DNA from: JBCCGG01 sp039029395
GTDB lineage: Bacteria > Pseudomonadota > Alphaproteobacteria > Kiloniellales > JAKSDN01
Assembly: GCA_039029395.1 (NCBI GenBank)
Contig: JBCCGG010000011.1
Span: 60,439-124,438, forward strand
Length of the DNA stretch: 64,000 nucleotides
Direction of reading: 5' to 3'
Shown here: in pieces, positions 8,985-16,649 of the stretch
Numbering within the stretch: the stretch's first letter is position 1
How the letters are laid out: each line of letters opens with the position of its first letter
Translations under genes and position numbers: made by a program
The notes under the pieces: generated by a model
What the model was told of the DNA's origin: nothing
Databases searched by the model: none
Seen by the model: only the letters and a program-made list of their open reading frames with translations

Positions 8985-10361
8985 CTACAACACCGGCGAA
9001 AGAGTGTGGGCTAAACCCTCGAGGAGATCGCGGGCACGGCCGGGCATCGGCAGGTCGGCCTCGCAGTCCGCCATGGTCGCCTCGAACCAGCGCTCCAAGT
9101 CCTTGACGCCGGATCCGCCGTAGAGTTGCAGCATGACCTCGTAGTTGAGAAACAGGCTGCGGTCGTCGAAGTTGGCCGAGCCGACAACGGCATTGGCGCC
9201 GTCGACCACCATCGCCTTGGCATGCAGCATGCCCGGCATGTAGCGCAGCACCTGGCCGCCGTCGCCCTGGACGTCGCGCAGGTCCGGGCCGCGCGCCAGA
9301 TCGGGCATGAGGTGATTGGATTTGTCGGGCACGATCACCTTGACCTCGACCCCGCGCCGGGCCGCTAGGCGCAAAGCCTGGGTCGCCGGCTCCGGCGGCA
9401 CAAAGTAGGGGGTCGCCAGCCATATCCGCTCGCGCGCCATGTAACAGGCGCTGACCATCGCGGCGTAGAGCGGATCGCCAGGCACGTCGGGGCCGGAGGG
9501 CACGACCTGGGCGACCTGGTCACCATCGGCCAGGGGCTCGACGGCTGCATTCGGCTCGACCTGAGTCTTGGTCGCGAAGGCCCAGTCATAGGCGAAGATC
9601 TCCGCATAGGTCTGGGTGGTCGGGCCTTCGAGCAGGAAGGAGAGATCGCGCCAACGGCCTGTCCGCGGACTCGGTCCGATGTAGTTGATCGCCGTGTTGC
9701 AGCCGCCCGACCAGACCCGCGTGCCGTCGGCGACGACGATCTTGCGGTGGTTGCGCAGGTTGGTGAGGCCACGTAGGGGCCGGCGAAGCACCGGATTGAA
9801 GGAAACCACCTCGCCGCCCGCCGCCTTCAATGGCGTGAAAAGCCGGCCGCCGGTATAGAGGGTGCCGACGCCATCGAGCAGCAAGCGCACCCGCACACCC
9901 GCCGCCGCCTTTTCGGCTAAGCGCCGGATCACGTCGCGCCCAACCTCGTCGTCGGCCAGGATGTAGGTGCCGTAACCGATGCTGTGCTGCGCGCCTTCGA
10001 TCACCTCGATCAAAGCCTCGTAGCTGGCGACCCCGTCCTGGCACAGGGTAAAGCGGTTGCCGCTGGTGGCCGGCGGCAGATTGTAGGAGCGCAGCAGATG
10101 ATCGATCGCCAGGGAGCGGCCGCTGAGCGGCGCCTGGGAGGTCATTCTGATCTCCGACTTGGAGCGTGCCAGGGCGGCCATCTTGCGGCCGCCGAACATG
10201 ATGTAGAGCGGTACGCCGACCCAAGGCACCAGGATCATCACCAGTAGCCAGGCGATCGCGCTTTGCGGCGAGCGCCGCTGCGTCAACATGTGGGCGACCG
10301 CGATCAGGGCCAGGATGAAGCCGAGGCCCGCGAACGCCGGGTTGAAGAGCCAATGGTCCAA
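8985..10361 (-). CDS. cls: Cardiolipin synthase (phospholipase D superfamily)
   Basis: Inner-membrane enzyme that joins phosphatidylglycerol units into cardiolipin. I place the start at the TTG at 10361 because GGAGGT lies 6 bases upstream; this gives 458 residues beginning (M)DHWLFN. Two N-terminal membrane helices precede two HKD motifs: HRKIVVAD (His205, Lys207, Asp212) and HAKAMVVD (His380, Lys382, Asp387). The second ends in GSANFDDRS, typical of Cls. It is convergent with the MHS transporter. An earlier TTG at 10394 is possible but lacks a good ribosome site. Confidence 0.88.
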   Translation of the reverse strand: MDHWLFNPAFAGLGFILALIAVAHMLTQRRSPQSAIAWLLVMILVPWVGVPLYIMFGGRKMAALARSKSEIRMTSQAPLSGRSLAIDHLLRSYNLPPATSGNRFTLCQDGVASYEALIEVIEGAQHSIGYGTYILADDEVGRDVIRRLAEKAAAGVRVRLLLDGVGTLYTGGRLFTPLKAAGGEVVSFNPVLRRPLRGLTNLRNHRKIVVADGTRVWSGGCNTAINYIGPSPRTGRWRDLSFLLEGPTTQTYAEIFAYDWAFATKTQVEPNAAVEPLADGDQVAQVVPSGPDVPGDPLYAAMVSACYMARERIWLATPYFVPPEPATQALRLAARRGVEVKVIVPDKSNHLMPDLARGPDLRDVQGDGGQVLRYMPGMLHAKAMVVDGANAVVGSANFDDRSLFLNYEVMLQLYGGSGVKDLERWFEATMADCEADLPMPGRARDLLEGLAHTLSPVL

Positions 10362-10413
10362 GGAGCTACCTCCCCTCGGCCAGAATAGCGGCAAGCCGGC
10401 GGGTCATGGCGGG

Positions 10414-11460
10414 CTAGGAGAAGCGGTCGATCATGACCACGCCGGTTTCCGGGAAATCGCCCATGCGCTCGAGCACCTTCGCGCCCTCCTCGAGGGTAAC
10501 CCGGTGCTTGATGAGCTTTTCCGGACGGACCTTGCCGGAAGCGACCAGGGCGAAAATCTCCGGAAAGCTGTGGGCCGCGATGGCGTGGCTGCCGACGATC
10601 TCCAGCTCCTTGGCGATCACCCGGTCGAGCGGCACGGCGGCGTCCTGGGCGCCGCCCATCATCAGGCCAACCTGAACGTGGCGGCCGCGTGGGCGCAGGC
10701 CAAGTATGGCGTTGCGGCAGGTCACCGGGCTGCCCAGCGCGTCGACCGAAACCTGGGTGCCGCCGCCGGAAAGCTCGCGCACGGCCTCGGCCACATCGTT
10801 AGTTTCGGTGGCATCGACCACTGCGCAGGCGCCGGCTGCCTCGGCCAGTGCGAGCTTGTCTCGGTCGATATCGACCGCGATCACGTTGGCGCCCATGGCG
10901 TCCGCGATCATCACCGCCGATAGCCCAACGCCGCCGCAGCCGTGTACGGCGATCCACTGGCCGGCCGAGACCCGGCCCTGCTGCACGACGACCCGAAAGG
11001 CAGTGGTAAAGCGGCAGCCCAGGCTGGCGCCGACCTCGAGCGACATTCCCTCGGGCAAAGCCAGCAGATTAGTGTCGGCGTAAGGCACGGCGACCAGCTC
11101 GGCAAAGGCGCCCCAGCCGGTGAATCCGGGCTGGAACTGCCGGTCGCAGACTTGGTGATTGCCGCCGTGACAGAGATCGCAGCGCCCGCAGCCGTTGACC
11201 ACCGGCACGATGACCCGATCGCCAGGCCGCCATCGGCGCACATCCGGACCGACCGCTTCGATCACACCAGCGCATTCGTGGCCGGGCACGTGGGGCAGGC
11301 GCTTGATATCCGGATCGTGGCCCATCCAGGCATGCCAGTCGCTGCGGCAGACGCCGTTGGCCTCGACCCGAATCACCACGCCGTCGGCTGGCGGGCTGGG
11401 ATCGGGCAGGGTCCCGACCGTGATTGGGCCGGCGAAGCTTTCGAACCGGGCGGCTTTCAT
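10414..11460 (-). CDS. Zinc-dependent alcohol dehydrogenase (MDR)
   Basis: Medium-chain NAD(P)-dependent dehydrogenase, 348 residues. Catalytic zinc ligands are Cys38 and His61/Glu62 (GHECAG). The structural zinc loop has Cys91, 94, 97 and 105. The Rossmann motif is GCGGVGLS near residue 175. The intact zinc sites separate it from the quinone-reductase type encoded at 24541-25668. Neighbours give no clear pathway; a primary or sugar alcohol substrate is possible. Confidence 0.87.
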   Translation of the reverse strand: MKAARFESFAGPITVGTLPDPSPPADGVVIRVEANGVCRSDWHAWMGHDPDIKRLPHVPGHECAGVIEAVGPDVRRWRPGDRVIVPVVNGCGRCDLCHGGNHQVCDRQFQPGFTGWGAFAELVAVPYADTNLLALPEGMSLEVGASLGCRFTTAFRVVVQQGRVSAGQWIAVHGCGGVGLSAVMIADAMGANVIAVDIDRDKLALAEAAGACAVVDATETNDVAEAVRELSGGGTQVSVDALGSPVTCRNAILGLRPRGRHVQVGLMMGGAQDAAVPLDRVIAKELEIVGSHAIAAHSFPEIFALVASGKVRPEKLIKHRVTLEEGAKVLERMGDFPETGVVMIDRFS

Positions 11461-11601
11461 CTGGACTGACTCCCGCTTGCAGCAAGGCCGGCCATGTTAG
11501 GCGCTTCGGCGGGCTATCCAAAAGCTCTTTGTGGGGGCAGAATAGACCTAGGAATCAGGAACCTGTGGCCAGAAGAGCGCCGCAAGATCAGGGAGACCGC
11601 C

Positions 11602-11874
11602 ATGCCTCGACGACCCACCCTCCTCGTGCTCCTGTTCGGCCTTGTTCTGCTTGCGCCGGACGTGGTGCCGGCCCAGGAGGCCGACAGTTCCATCATCGCC
11701 GCCGCGGTGCGCCAGCGCGGCTTCACCTGCAACGACCCGCAGCCGCCGCGGCGGGATTTCGAGTATTCGACGCCCGACGAGCCGGCCTGGATCATCGACT
11801 GCGCCAATGGCACCTACCGGGTCAAGTTCATGGGCGACACCGGCGCCTCGGTCGAGCCGGTCATCGGCGGCTAG
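11602..11874 (+). CDS. Small secreted protein of unknown function
   Basis: Ninety residues from the ATG at 11602, which has GGGAG at 11591-11595. A signal peptide (MPRRPTLLVLLFGLVLLAP...) is probably cleaved after Ala24. The mature part of about 65 residues has two cysteines (43 and 67) that could form a disulfide in the periplasm. No family is recognised. It stands alone between divergent and convergent genes. Confidence 0.65.
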   Translation: MPRRPTLLVLLFGLVLLAPDVVPAQEADSSIIAAAVRQRGFTCNDPQPPRRDFEYSTPDEPAWIIDCANGTYRVKFMGDTGASVEPVIGG

Positions 11875-11892
11875 AGACCACCAAAATAAGAG

Positions 11893-11947
11893 GTCCCCGG
11901 CTGCGGGAGCGAAAGTCCATTTCGGACGAGGCTCCGCGGCCGGGGAC
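11893..11947. terminator. Large GC-rich hairpin between convergent genes
   Basis: GTCCCCGGC at 11893-11901 pairs with GCCGGGGAC at 11939-11947. Inside, GCGGGAGC can pair with GCTCCGC with one bulge, and GTCC/GGAC forms an apical stem. It lies between the small secreted-protein gene and the convergent PEP-CTERM gene and is best read as a bidirectional terminator. Confidence 0.6.
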
Positions 11948-12015
11948 AGTTTCGTCGCTTCGGGGACTATAGTTGTGACCAGCCGTCGTTCCGACCGGGT
12001 CTGGTCAAACGACCC

Positions 12016-12771
12016 TTACGCGGCTGTTCGGCGGCGCCGAAGCACGCCCGCCAGTCCAGCCAATCCAACACCGAATAGCAGCAAAGCACTCGGCTCTGGC
12101 ACTTCCTGTCCCGGGGTCGGCGGAGGCGCGACCTGGGCCGTAACCAGCCAGTCGTTGGGCCGATCGCCACTCATCCCGGACGAGCCCGTGAGCGCGTCAA
12201 CCGGCAGCAGCCAGCCACGCCCAACCCAGGTGGAGTTGTCGCCGTTCAAGCGATGGCCGTCGGGCGCGAAGGTGAAGGCGTTGGGTGGGTTGGAGCCCTC
12301 CTTGGCCTTGCCGTCCAGCTCCAGCACCGTGGCCAATCCCGAACCGCCCGGGCAATCGGTGCAAGTCAGGAAGCCTTCGCCCGTCGTGGCGCGGAACCCG
12401 CCGTTGCTCGGCGTCAAATTGGTCAGGGTATAGATCACCGTCCAGGTCGTGCCAGCATGGGCGGTGCCGTCGTCATTGCGCACCACCGTGCCCATGATCT
12501 CGGCCTCGGCCAAGTTCCCAAAAGACCCGTCCCAATCCAGCTGGACGAAGGCCGGTGCGGTCTCCGAGACGCTGAACAGTGCGGCCGGTTGGCCGGTCAG
12601 GGATTGGATGCGAATGCCGTAGGGCGCGCTGCCGGCGAGCTGTCCGCCAGGATGGTCGTTCAAGGTGAACAGCGTCGCGGAAGCGTTCTGGGTGCCCGCT
12701 ACGCTTAGGATCAGAAGGAGGGTGGAGAACCCGATTACACGTTTAAACCGGTTTAGAATCATTCCTGTCAT
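12016..12771 (-). CDS. PEP-CTERM sorting-domain protein 1
   Basis: Exported protein of 251 residues. The ATG at 12771 is preceded by GAGGAA at a 6-base spacing. It has an N-terminal signal peptide (FSTLLLILSVAGTQNASA) and a C-terminal exosortase signal: VPEPSALLLFGVGLAG, a hydrophobic stretch, then RRRRTAA. Exosortase is expected to cleave near PEP and hand the protein to the envelope or extracellular matrix. The central part has no recognised domain; it has two closely spaced cysteines (CTDC). A sigma-54 promoter and two upstream sites precede it. No exosortase gene lies in the window. Confidence 0.85.
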   Translation of the reverse strand: MTGMILNRFKRVIGFSTLLLILSVAGTQNASATLFTLNDHPGGQLAGSAPYGIRIQSLTGQPAALFSVSETAPAFVQLDWDGSFGNLAEAEIMGTVVRNDDGTAHAGTTWTVIYTLTNLTPSNGGFRATTGEGFLTCTDCPGGSGLATVLELDGKAKEGSNPPNAFTFAPDGHRLNGDNSTWVGRGWLLPVDALTGSSGMSGDRPNDWLVTAQVAPPPTPGQEVPEPSALLLFGVGLAGLAGVLRRRRTAA

Positions 12772-12844
12772 TTCTTGTTCCTCGCCTGTCTTGGCCAAGG
12801 TGCCAACGCCCAAGTCGGTTGCTTGGGCCTACCGCGAGATTCCT

Positions 12845-12860
12845 TGCAAGATTCGTGCCA
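12845..12860 (-). promoter_or_regulatory. Sigma-54 promoter of PEP-CTERM gene 1
   Basis: The minus strand reads TGGCACGAATCTTGCA, matching the RpoN -24/-12 consensus (TGGCAC, 5 bp, TTGCA) without mismatch. The -12 element is about 75 bp before the start codon, predicting a leader of about 64 nt. The 5-bp spacer is GAATC, a GANTC methylation site. Sigma-54 promoters need an enhancer-binding activator. Confidence 0.88.
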
Positions 12861-12924
12861 CTTTTTTTAAGCTATTGAAATATAACAGTTTCCTGAAGCC
12901 GCTTGGATGATTGGATCGCATTTG

Positions 12925-12941
12925 TGTAAAAAATCTTTACA
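12925..12941. promoter_or_regulatory. Putative activator site, proximal, PEP-CTERM gene 1
   Basis: Inverted repeat TGTAAA-AAATC-TTTACA (17 bp), 65 bp upstream of the -24 element. It has the same form as the site at 13035-13051. It is inferred to bind the sigma-54 activator, possibly a PrsR-type regulator known to control PEP-CTERM genes. Confidence 0.65.
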
Positions 12942-13034
12942 AAAAGAATCGACTAAAATTTAGTTAAAAACCGCTAGAAATTTCTAAGTGATTGTAATTC
13001 CACAATTATATGGCCACACCCCCCTCGAATCAAC

Positions 13035-13051
13035 TGTAAAAGATCTTTACA
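13035..13051. promoter_or_regulatory. Putative activator site, distal, PEP-CTERM gene 1
   Basis: Inverted repeat TGTAAA-AGATC-TTTACA, extended by one more C/G pair, 175 bp upstream of the -24 element and 110 bp (centre to centre) from the proximal site. Both half-sites are identical to those of the proximal site. Confidence 0.65.
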
Positions 13052-13054
13052 GCC

Positions 13055-13074
13055 GTGGTGAAAATATTCACCAC
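13055..13074. promoter_or_regulatory. Palindrome GTGGTGAA-AATA-TTCACCAC
   Basis: Perfect 8-bp arms with a 4-bp centre, lying 3 bp beyond the distal activator site. It is distinct in sequence from the TGTAAA sites and could be an operator for a second regulator. It has no counterpart that I can see upstream of PEP-CTERM gene 2. Confidence 0.4.
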
Positions 13075-13205
13075 AACCCTTAAGTTCTCGGTTAAGCTTT
13101 TGATATTGCTTTAGAAACCGGCTTCGAGTTCGGTTTACACTCTCGCCTTTCGAGATTGCGTAGGCCTAGGGTCGCGCGGAAACTGGTGCCCGAAGGCAAA
13201 ATGCA

Positions 13206-13236
13206 AATCGGGGCGGTCCCTGTGACCGCCCCGATT
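13206..13236 (-). terminator. Terminator of PEP-CTERM gene 2
   Basis: Thirteen-base perfect arms (13206-13218 and 13224-13236, AATCGGGGCGGTC type) around a 5-nt loop, 30 bp after the stop of the minus-strand gene. The minus strand continues into TTGCATTTTG, a weak T-rich tail. Confidence 0.7.
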
Positions 13237-13265
13237 GCCTGGTCTTACTCTGTTGGGCCGAAGCC

Positions 13266-14456
13266 TCAAGTTTGGCTGCGGCGCCGTGTGCCGAAGAAGC
13301 CTAGACCCAAGAGCCCCATGGCAAAGAGGATCAACGCGCCCGGCTCAGGGACCTCTTGATTTTGGGTCGGCGGATCTTCTTCGTCCTTGTCCTCATAGGG
13401 TTCCAGGACCGGGACGTACTCCTCGAACACCACCTCGGGCAGATCTTCGGTCGGGTCGTAGTCCCCGTCACCGCCGCCGCCACCGCCGGTGTCGCCAGTG
13501 CCACCACTGCCGCCGTCTCCGCCGCCGCTGCCACCACCGCCGGTGTCGCCGCTGCCGCTGCCACCGCCGCCGCTACCACCGCCGCCGCCGCGCGGCCGGC
13601 CGCCACCCATGGTGCCGCGAGGCGGAATGCCGTTGCCGCCACCGGCTGTGTCATCTTCGTCCTCAGGATCCTCTACATAGGGCTCGGGATCTTCCTCCGC
13701 GATGGTCGGGTTGCCGCCACCGCCGCCGCCATCATTGGGGGGACCCCAACCGCCGCCAGGCGGGTTGACGCCACCGCCGGGCGGATTCGTAACAACGCCA
13801 CCAGGCTTCTCGCCGGCTGGCACGCCCGAGCCGTCACCGGCCGGAGGAGGCTTCGGCGAATCGGGCGGGAACTTCGGCGCCGGATTGAAGATCGAGCTAG
13901 GCGGTAGAGCCGCCACTTCGATCTCCGGCTCGATCTCAGCACTCTCGGCAAGAGGTGCGGCCGCATCGGGACTGCTGCCACCGCCGCCACCGCCGCTGCC
14001 ACCACTGCCGCCACCGAAGCCGCTGCTGCTCCGGCCAAAGGACGATCCTGAATTGCCGCAACCCGTGCATCCGGCGATGGAGGCGCTGCCTGCGCCCGAA
14101 GAGCCTATCGACCCGTTCGAGGGGAGCGAGCTGCGACCGGTACCAATGGCGATCTGGGGCAGAGCCGCGAGCATCGGCTCGGTCAAGATTTCGCCGCTAT
14201 CGTCGATCCAGGTGAGCGAGAGATCGTCGTCGAGAAGCTGCAGGCCTTCTGGCAGGGGACCGAGCTGACGGTTGTCGGCAACAAACTCCGTTTCATCAGA
14301 CAGGATTGGCGTCGCGTCGGCCTGTTGCTCGTCGGGCGCCTGTGCCTTGTTGTGAACGATCTGCTCGCCGCCGATCAGCACGGAAATGATCAAGCCCAAC
14401 CACATCATGGCAAGACATGCGTTGAAGCTATTCTTACGCAAAGTTGATTTACTCAT
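13266..14456 (-). CDS. PEP-CTERM protein 2, Gly/Pro-rich
   Basis: Exported 396-residue protein. An N-terminal hydrophobic segment (about 13-30) is followed by an acidic region, then long low-complexity stretches rich in Gly, Ser, Pro and Asp (about residues 115-350). It ends with VPEPGALILFAMGLLGLG and TRRRSQT, the PEP-CTERM exosortase signal. Two cysteines occur in CTGCG near residue 130. The flexible, acidic, glycine-rich body suits a matrix or surface-linker role; this is inference. It has its own sigma-54 promoter, so it is likely co-regulated with PEP-CTERM gene 1. Confidence 0.82.
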   Translation of the reverse strand: MSKSTLRKNSFNACLAMMWLGLIISVLIGGEQIVHNKAQAPDEQQADATPILSDETEFVADNRQLGPLPEGLQLLDDDLSLTWIDDSGEILTEPMLAALPQIAIGTGRSSLPSNGSIGSSGAGSASIAGCTGCGNSGSSFGRSSSGFGGGSGGSGGGGGGSSPDAAAPLAESAEIEPEIEVAALPPSSIFNPAPKFPPDSPKPPPAGDGSGVPAGEKPGGVVTNPPGGGVNPPGGGWGPPNDGGGGGGNPTIAEEDPEPYVEDPEDEDDTAGGGNGIPPRGTMGGGRPRGGGGGSGGGGSGSGDTGGGGSGGGDGGSGGTGDTGGGGGGDGDYDPTEDLPEVVFEEYVPVLEPYEDKDEEDPPTQNQEVPEPGALILFAMGLLGLGFFGTRRRSQT

Positions 14457-14529
14457 GATCCCAATCCCTGCCTATATGGCTACTCGTAAAATAGCGGTGC
14501 ATCCTGCTCCGCATGGTTCGAATATAACC

Positions 14530-14547
14530 ATGCAAGATTCGTGCCAA
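14530..14547 (-). promoter_or_regulatory. Sigma-54 promoter of PEP-CTERM gene 2
   Basis: The minus strand reads TTGGCACGAATCTTGCAT, the same 16-bp core as the promoter of PEP-CTERM gene 1, including the GAATC spacer. The -12 element is about 75 bp before the start codon, again the same distance. Confidence 0.88.
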
Positions 14548-14609
14548 AGATTGTGAACTCAGAAAATTCAACAAGTTACGGCTTAAATGAATTAATAAAA
14601 TGAATAAAG

Positions 14610-14626
14610 TGTAAAGAATCCCGACA
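14610..14626. promoter_or_regulatory. Putative activator site, proximal, PEP-CTERM gene 2
   Basis: TGTAAA-GAATC-CCGACA, 64 bp upstream of the -24 element. The left half-site is identical to the gene 1 sites and the right half is degenerate (outer ACA kept). It lies inside a 21-bp direct repeat with 14720-14740. Confidence 0.5.
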
Positions 14627-14719
14627 CCTGAATCTTGGTAAAGAGATAGTTGATTCTGTTGTAAACCGCAGAAAACCTCGAAAATAATGGTTAACAAGAC
14701 ATTCAGACGGCCTAAAAAT

Positions 14720-14740
14720 GTGTAAAGAAATCCGTCACCT
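14720..14740. promoter_or_regulatory. Putative activator site, distal, PEP-CTERM gene 2
   Basis: GTGTAAAGAAATCCGTCACC is a near copy of the element at 14609-14629. Its TGTAAA begins 175 bp upstream of the -24 element, exactly as for the distal site of gene 1. Confidence 0.5.
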
Positions 14741-15155
14741 TGCGTAATCAGAGCATTGAATTAGTTAAGATTCTACCATTTGTACTGCGAACTAAATCCG
14801 TAATGGGATCAGATCATAAATAATTACACCGATTACGATAATTTTCCTTGTACATTAAAATTTGTCCATCTTTCTAATCGGACCGCCGACGTCGCGGGCG
14901 CAACATGCAATTCCGAATGCCACATCGCCGATCTCGCGCCGCAACAATTTGTCCTTCCGAGCTCAACGATATTGGAGATTGCTACCACCAGTATGAAGCA
15001 GCTAGGTGCTTGATTTGGCCATTGAGAGGCGCCTTGCGCGGACGCCGGTCGCCTGAGATCTTTACCCGGCAGCAAGCTTTATCGCCTAATGGCGAGGGCG
15101 GGCCCGCCAACGCGCCAGCCCGCGCTACTGCTCCGGAGACGCAATAGACCCGCAC
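14741..15155. other. AT-rich intergenic region, no gene
   Basis: Much more AT-rich than the surroundings up to about 14880. It contains stop codons in all frames and only short unconvincing reading frames. It presumably carries the promoter of the flippase gene, but I could not assign -35/-10 elements with confidence. Confidence 0.5.
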
Positions 15156-16649
15156 ATGGCCAACGAGACCACCGGTCCCAAGAAGTCGATCTACTATCAC
15201 ATGGTTCGGGGCTCCGCCTGGTCGATGGCGATGCGCTGGGGCATCCGCGCCATTGGGCTGATCAGCACGCTGATCCTGGTGCGTCTGCTCACGCCCTTCG
15301 ATTTCGGCATCGCGGCCATGGGTGGGCTCGCTCTCGGCTTTGTAACTATTTTCGCCGACTTCAACATCGGCATGATCGTAATCCGCAAAGTCGATGCGAC
15401 CCGGGAAGACTACGACACGGGTTGGACCGTTCGCTTGATTCAAAGCCTCTTCCTGGCGTCATTAATGCTCGCCGCGGCGCCCCTGGCCGCCGACTATTTC
15501 GAGACTGACTTGGCGCGAGCGGTGGTCATGTGGTTTGCGTTGACCGCGGCGATCGGCGGCCTGGAGAACATCGGGATCGTCAAGGCGCGCAAGGAGCTCG
15601 ACTTTGCCCTTGAGTTCCGCTTTGTACTCTACAAACGGGTTTTCGAGTTTCTATTTACCGTCGGTTTTGCCTTTTGGTTGCGTGACTATTGGGCCCTGGT
15701 GTTCGGACCGATGAGCGCCGCCATTCTCGGCGTTCTGATCAGCTACCGCATGCATCCCTATCGGCCGCGACTATCGCTTGCCAAATGGCGCGAATTCTTG
15801 AAGTTCTCGATATGGCTGACCCTGCGCAACTTCTCCAGATATTTCAACATGCGCTTGCATCTGCTGCTGGTCGGCCGAGCCGAAAGCACTGCTTTCTTCG
15901 GCATCTACAACGTCGCGGCTGGCCTGGCCCAGATCGCCACCCAGGAAATCGGCACACCGTTGGCCCGCGGGCTCTATCCGAACTTCGCCAAGCTGGTCGA
16001 CAAGCCCGACGAGCTGATGCGCGCTTTCAGCCATAGCCTCTGCGCACTTGGACTGTTGTGCCTTCCCGCGGGCATCGGTCTGGCGTGTGTTGCCGAACTC
16101 TTCGTGCCAGTCGTCTATGGCGCCCAGTGGGTGGATGCGGTCCCCTTCGTCAAATGGCTCGCGGTCTATTCGGTGCTCAACGTCATCTTCATCCATGTTT
16201 ACGGCGGTATTCTGGTGGTGACCGGCCACGACCGGCTGGCAACGGGCCTTTCCTATTTTCGCTTGGCGGTCGGCGCGCCGATCATAATCGCGGCCTTGTA
16301 TTGGTATGGCGCCACGGCCGTACCGATCGCGACTGCCCTGGTGCCGGCAATTTTGCTGTTGCCCTATACTCTGGTGCTGGGACGGGTTTTGCCTTTCACC
16401 TTGGGCGATCTGGTCGCCGCCCTGTGGCGCCCAGTGATAGCCGTCGCGGCCATGAGCCTGGCGGTGCTGGCCCTCGATGTGCCGAGCCTGGGCCCGGTCT
16501 TGCTGCTGTTGGCGAAGATCGTCCTGGGCGGTTTGGTTTACGTGAGCTGCATTGTAATCTTGTGGCGGCTCGCCGGCCGGCCAGAGGGGCCCGAAGGCTA
16601 TGTCATCAACCGCGGCTGGCAGCACATGAAGCGCCGCTTGGGGCGTTAG
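15156..16649 (+). CDS. Polysaccharide flippase, MOP/Wzx-like
   Basis: Inner-membrane protein of 497 residues with about 12-14 hydrophobic helices, of the oligosaccharide/lipopolysaccharide flippase family (RfbX/Wzx type). The N-terminal helix region WSMAMRWGIRAIGLISTLIL and LLTPFDFGIAAMG are typical. It would move lipid-linked glycans to the periplasmic face. No glycosyltransferases adjoin it. PEP-CTERM proteins are often made together with exopolysaccharide, so its place next to two such genes may be meaningful. Confidence 0.85.
   Translation: MANETTGPKKSIYYHMVRGSAWSMAMRWGIRAIGLISTLILVRLLTPFDFGIAAMGGLALGFVTIFADFNIGMIVIRKVDATREDYDTGWTVRLIQSLFLASLMLAAAPLAADYFETDLARAVVMWFALTAAIGGLENIGIVKARKELDFALEFRFVLYKRVFEFLFTVGFAFWLRDYWALVFGPMSAAILGVLISYRMHPYRPRLSLAKWREFLKFSIWLTLRNFSRYFNMRLHLLLVGRAESTAFFGIYNVAAGLAQIATQEIGTPLARGLYPNFAKLVDKPDELMRAFSHSLCALGLLCLPAGIGLACVAELFVPVVYGAQWVDAVPFVKWLAVYSVLNVIFIHVYGGILVVTGHDRLATGLSYFRLAVGAPIIIAALYWYGATAVPIATALVPAILLLPYTLVLGRVLPFTLGDLVAALWRPVIAVAAMSLAVLALDVPSLGPVLLLLAKIVLGGLVYVSCIVILWRLAGRPEGPEGYVINRGWQHMKRRLGR

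Noticed and set aside
13440..13620. Tandem GCC/CCG-rich repeats that might suggest a CRISPR or satellite array
   Set aside because: They are codon-level Gly/Ser/Asp repeats inside PEP-CTERM gene 2, without unique spacers or a constant period.
14449..14697. 82-residue frame in the AT-rich region
   Set aside because: It overlaps the sigma-54 promoter and activator site of PEP-CTERM gene 2, has no ribosome site, and resembles chance coding in AT-rich DNA.
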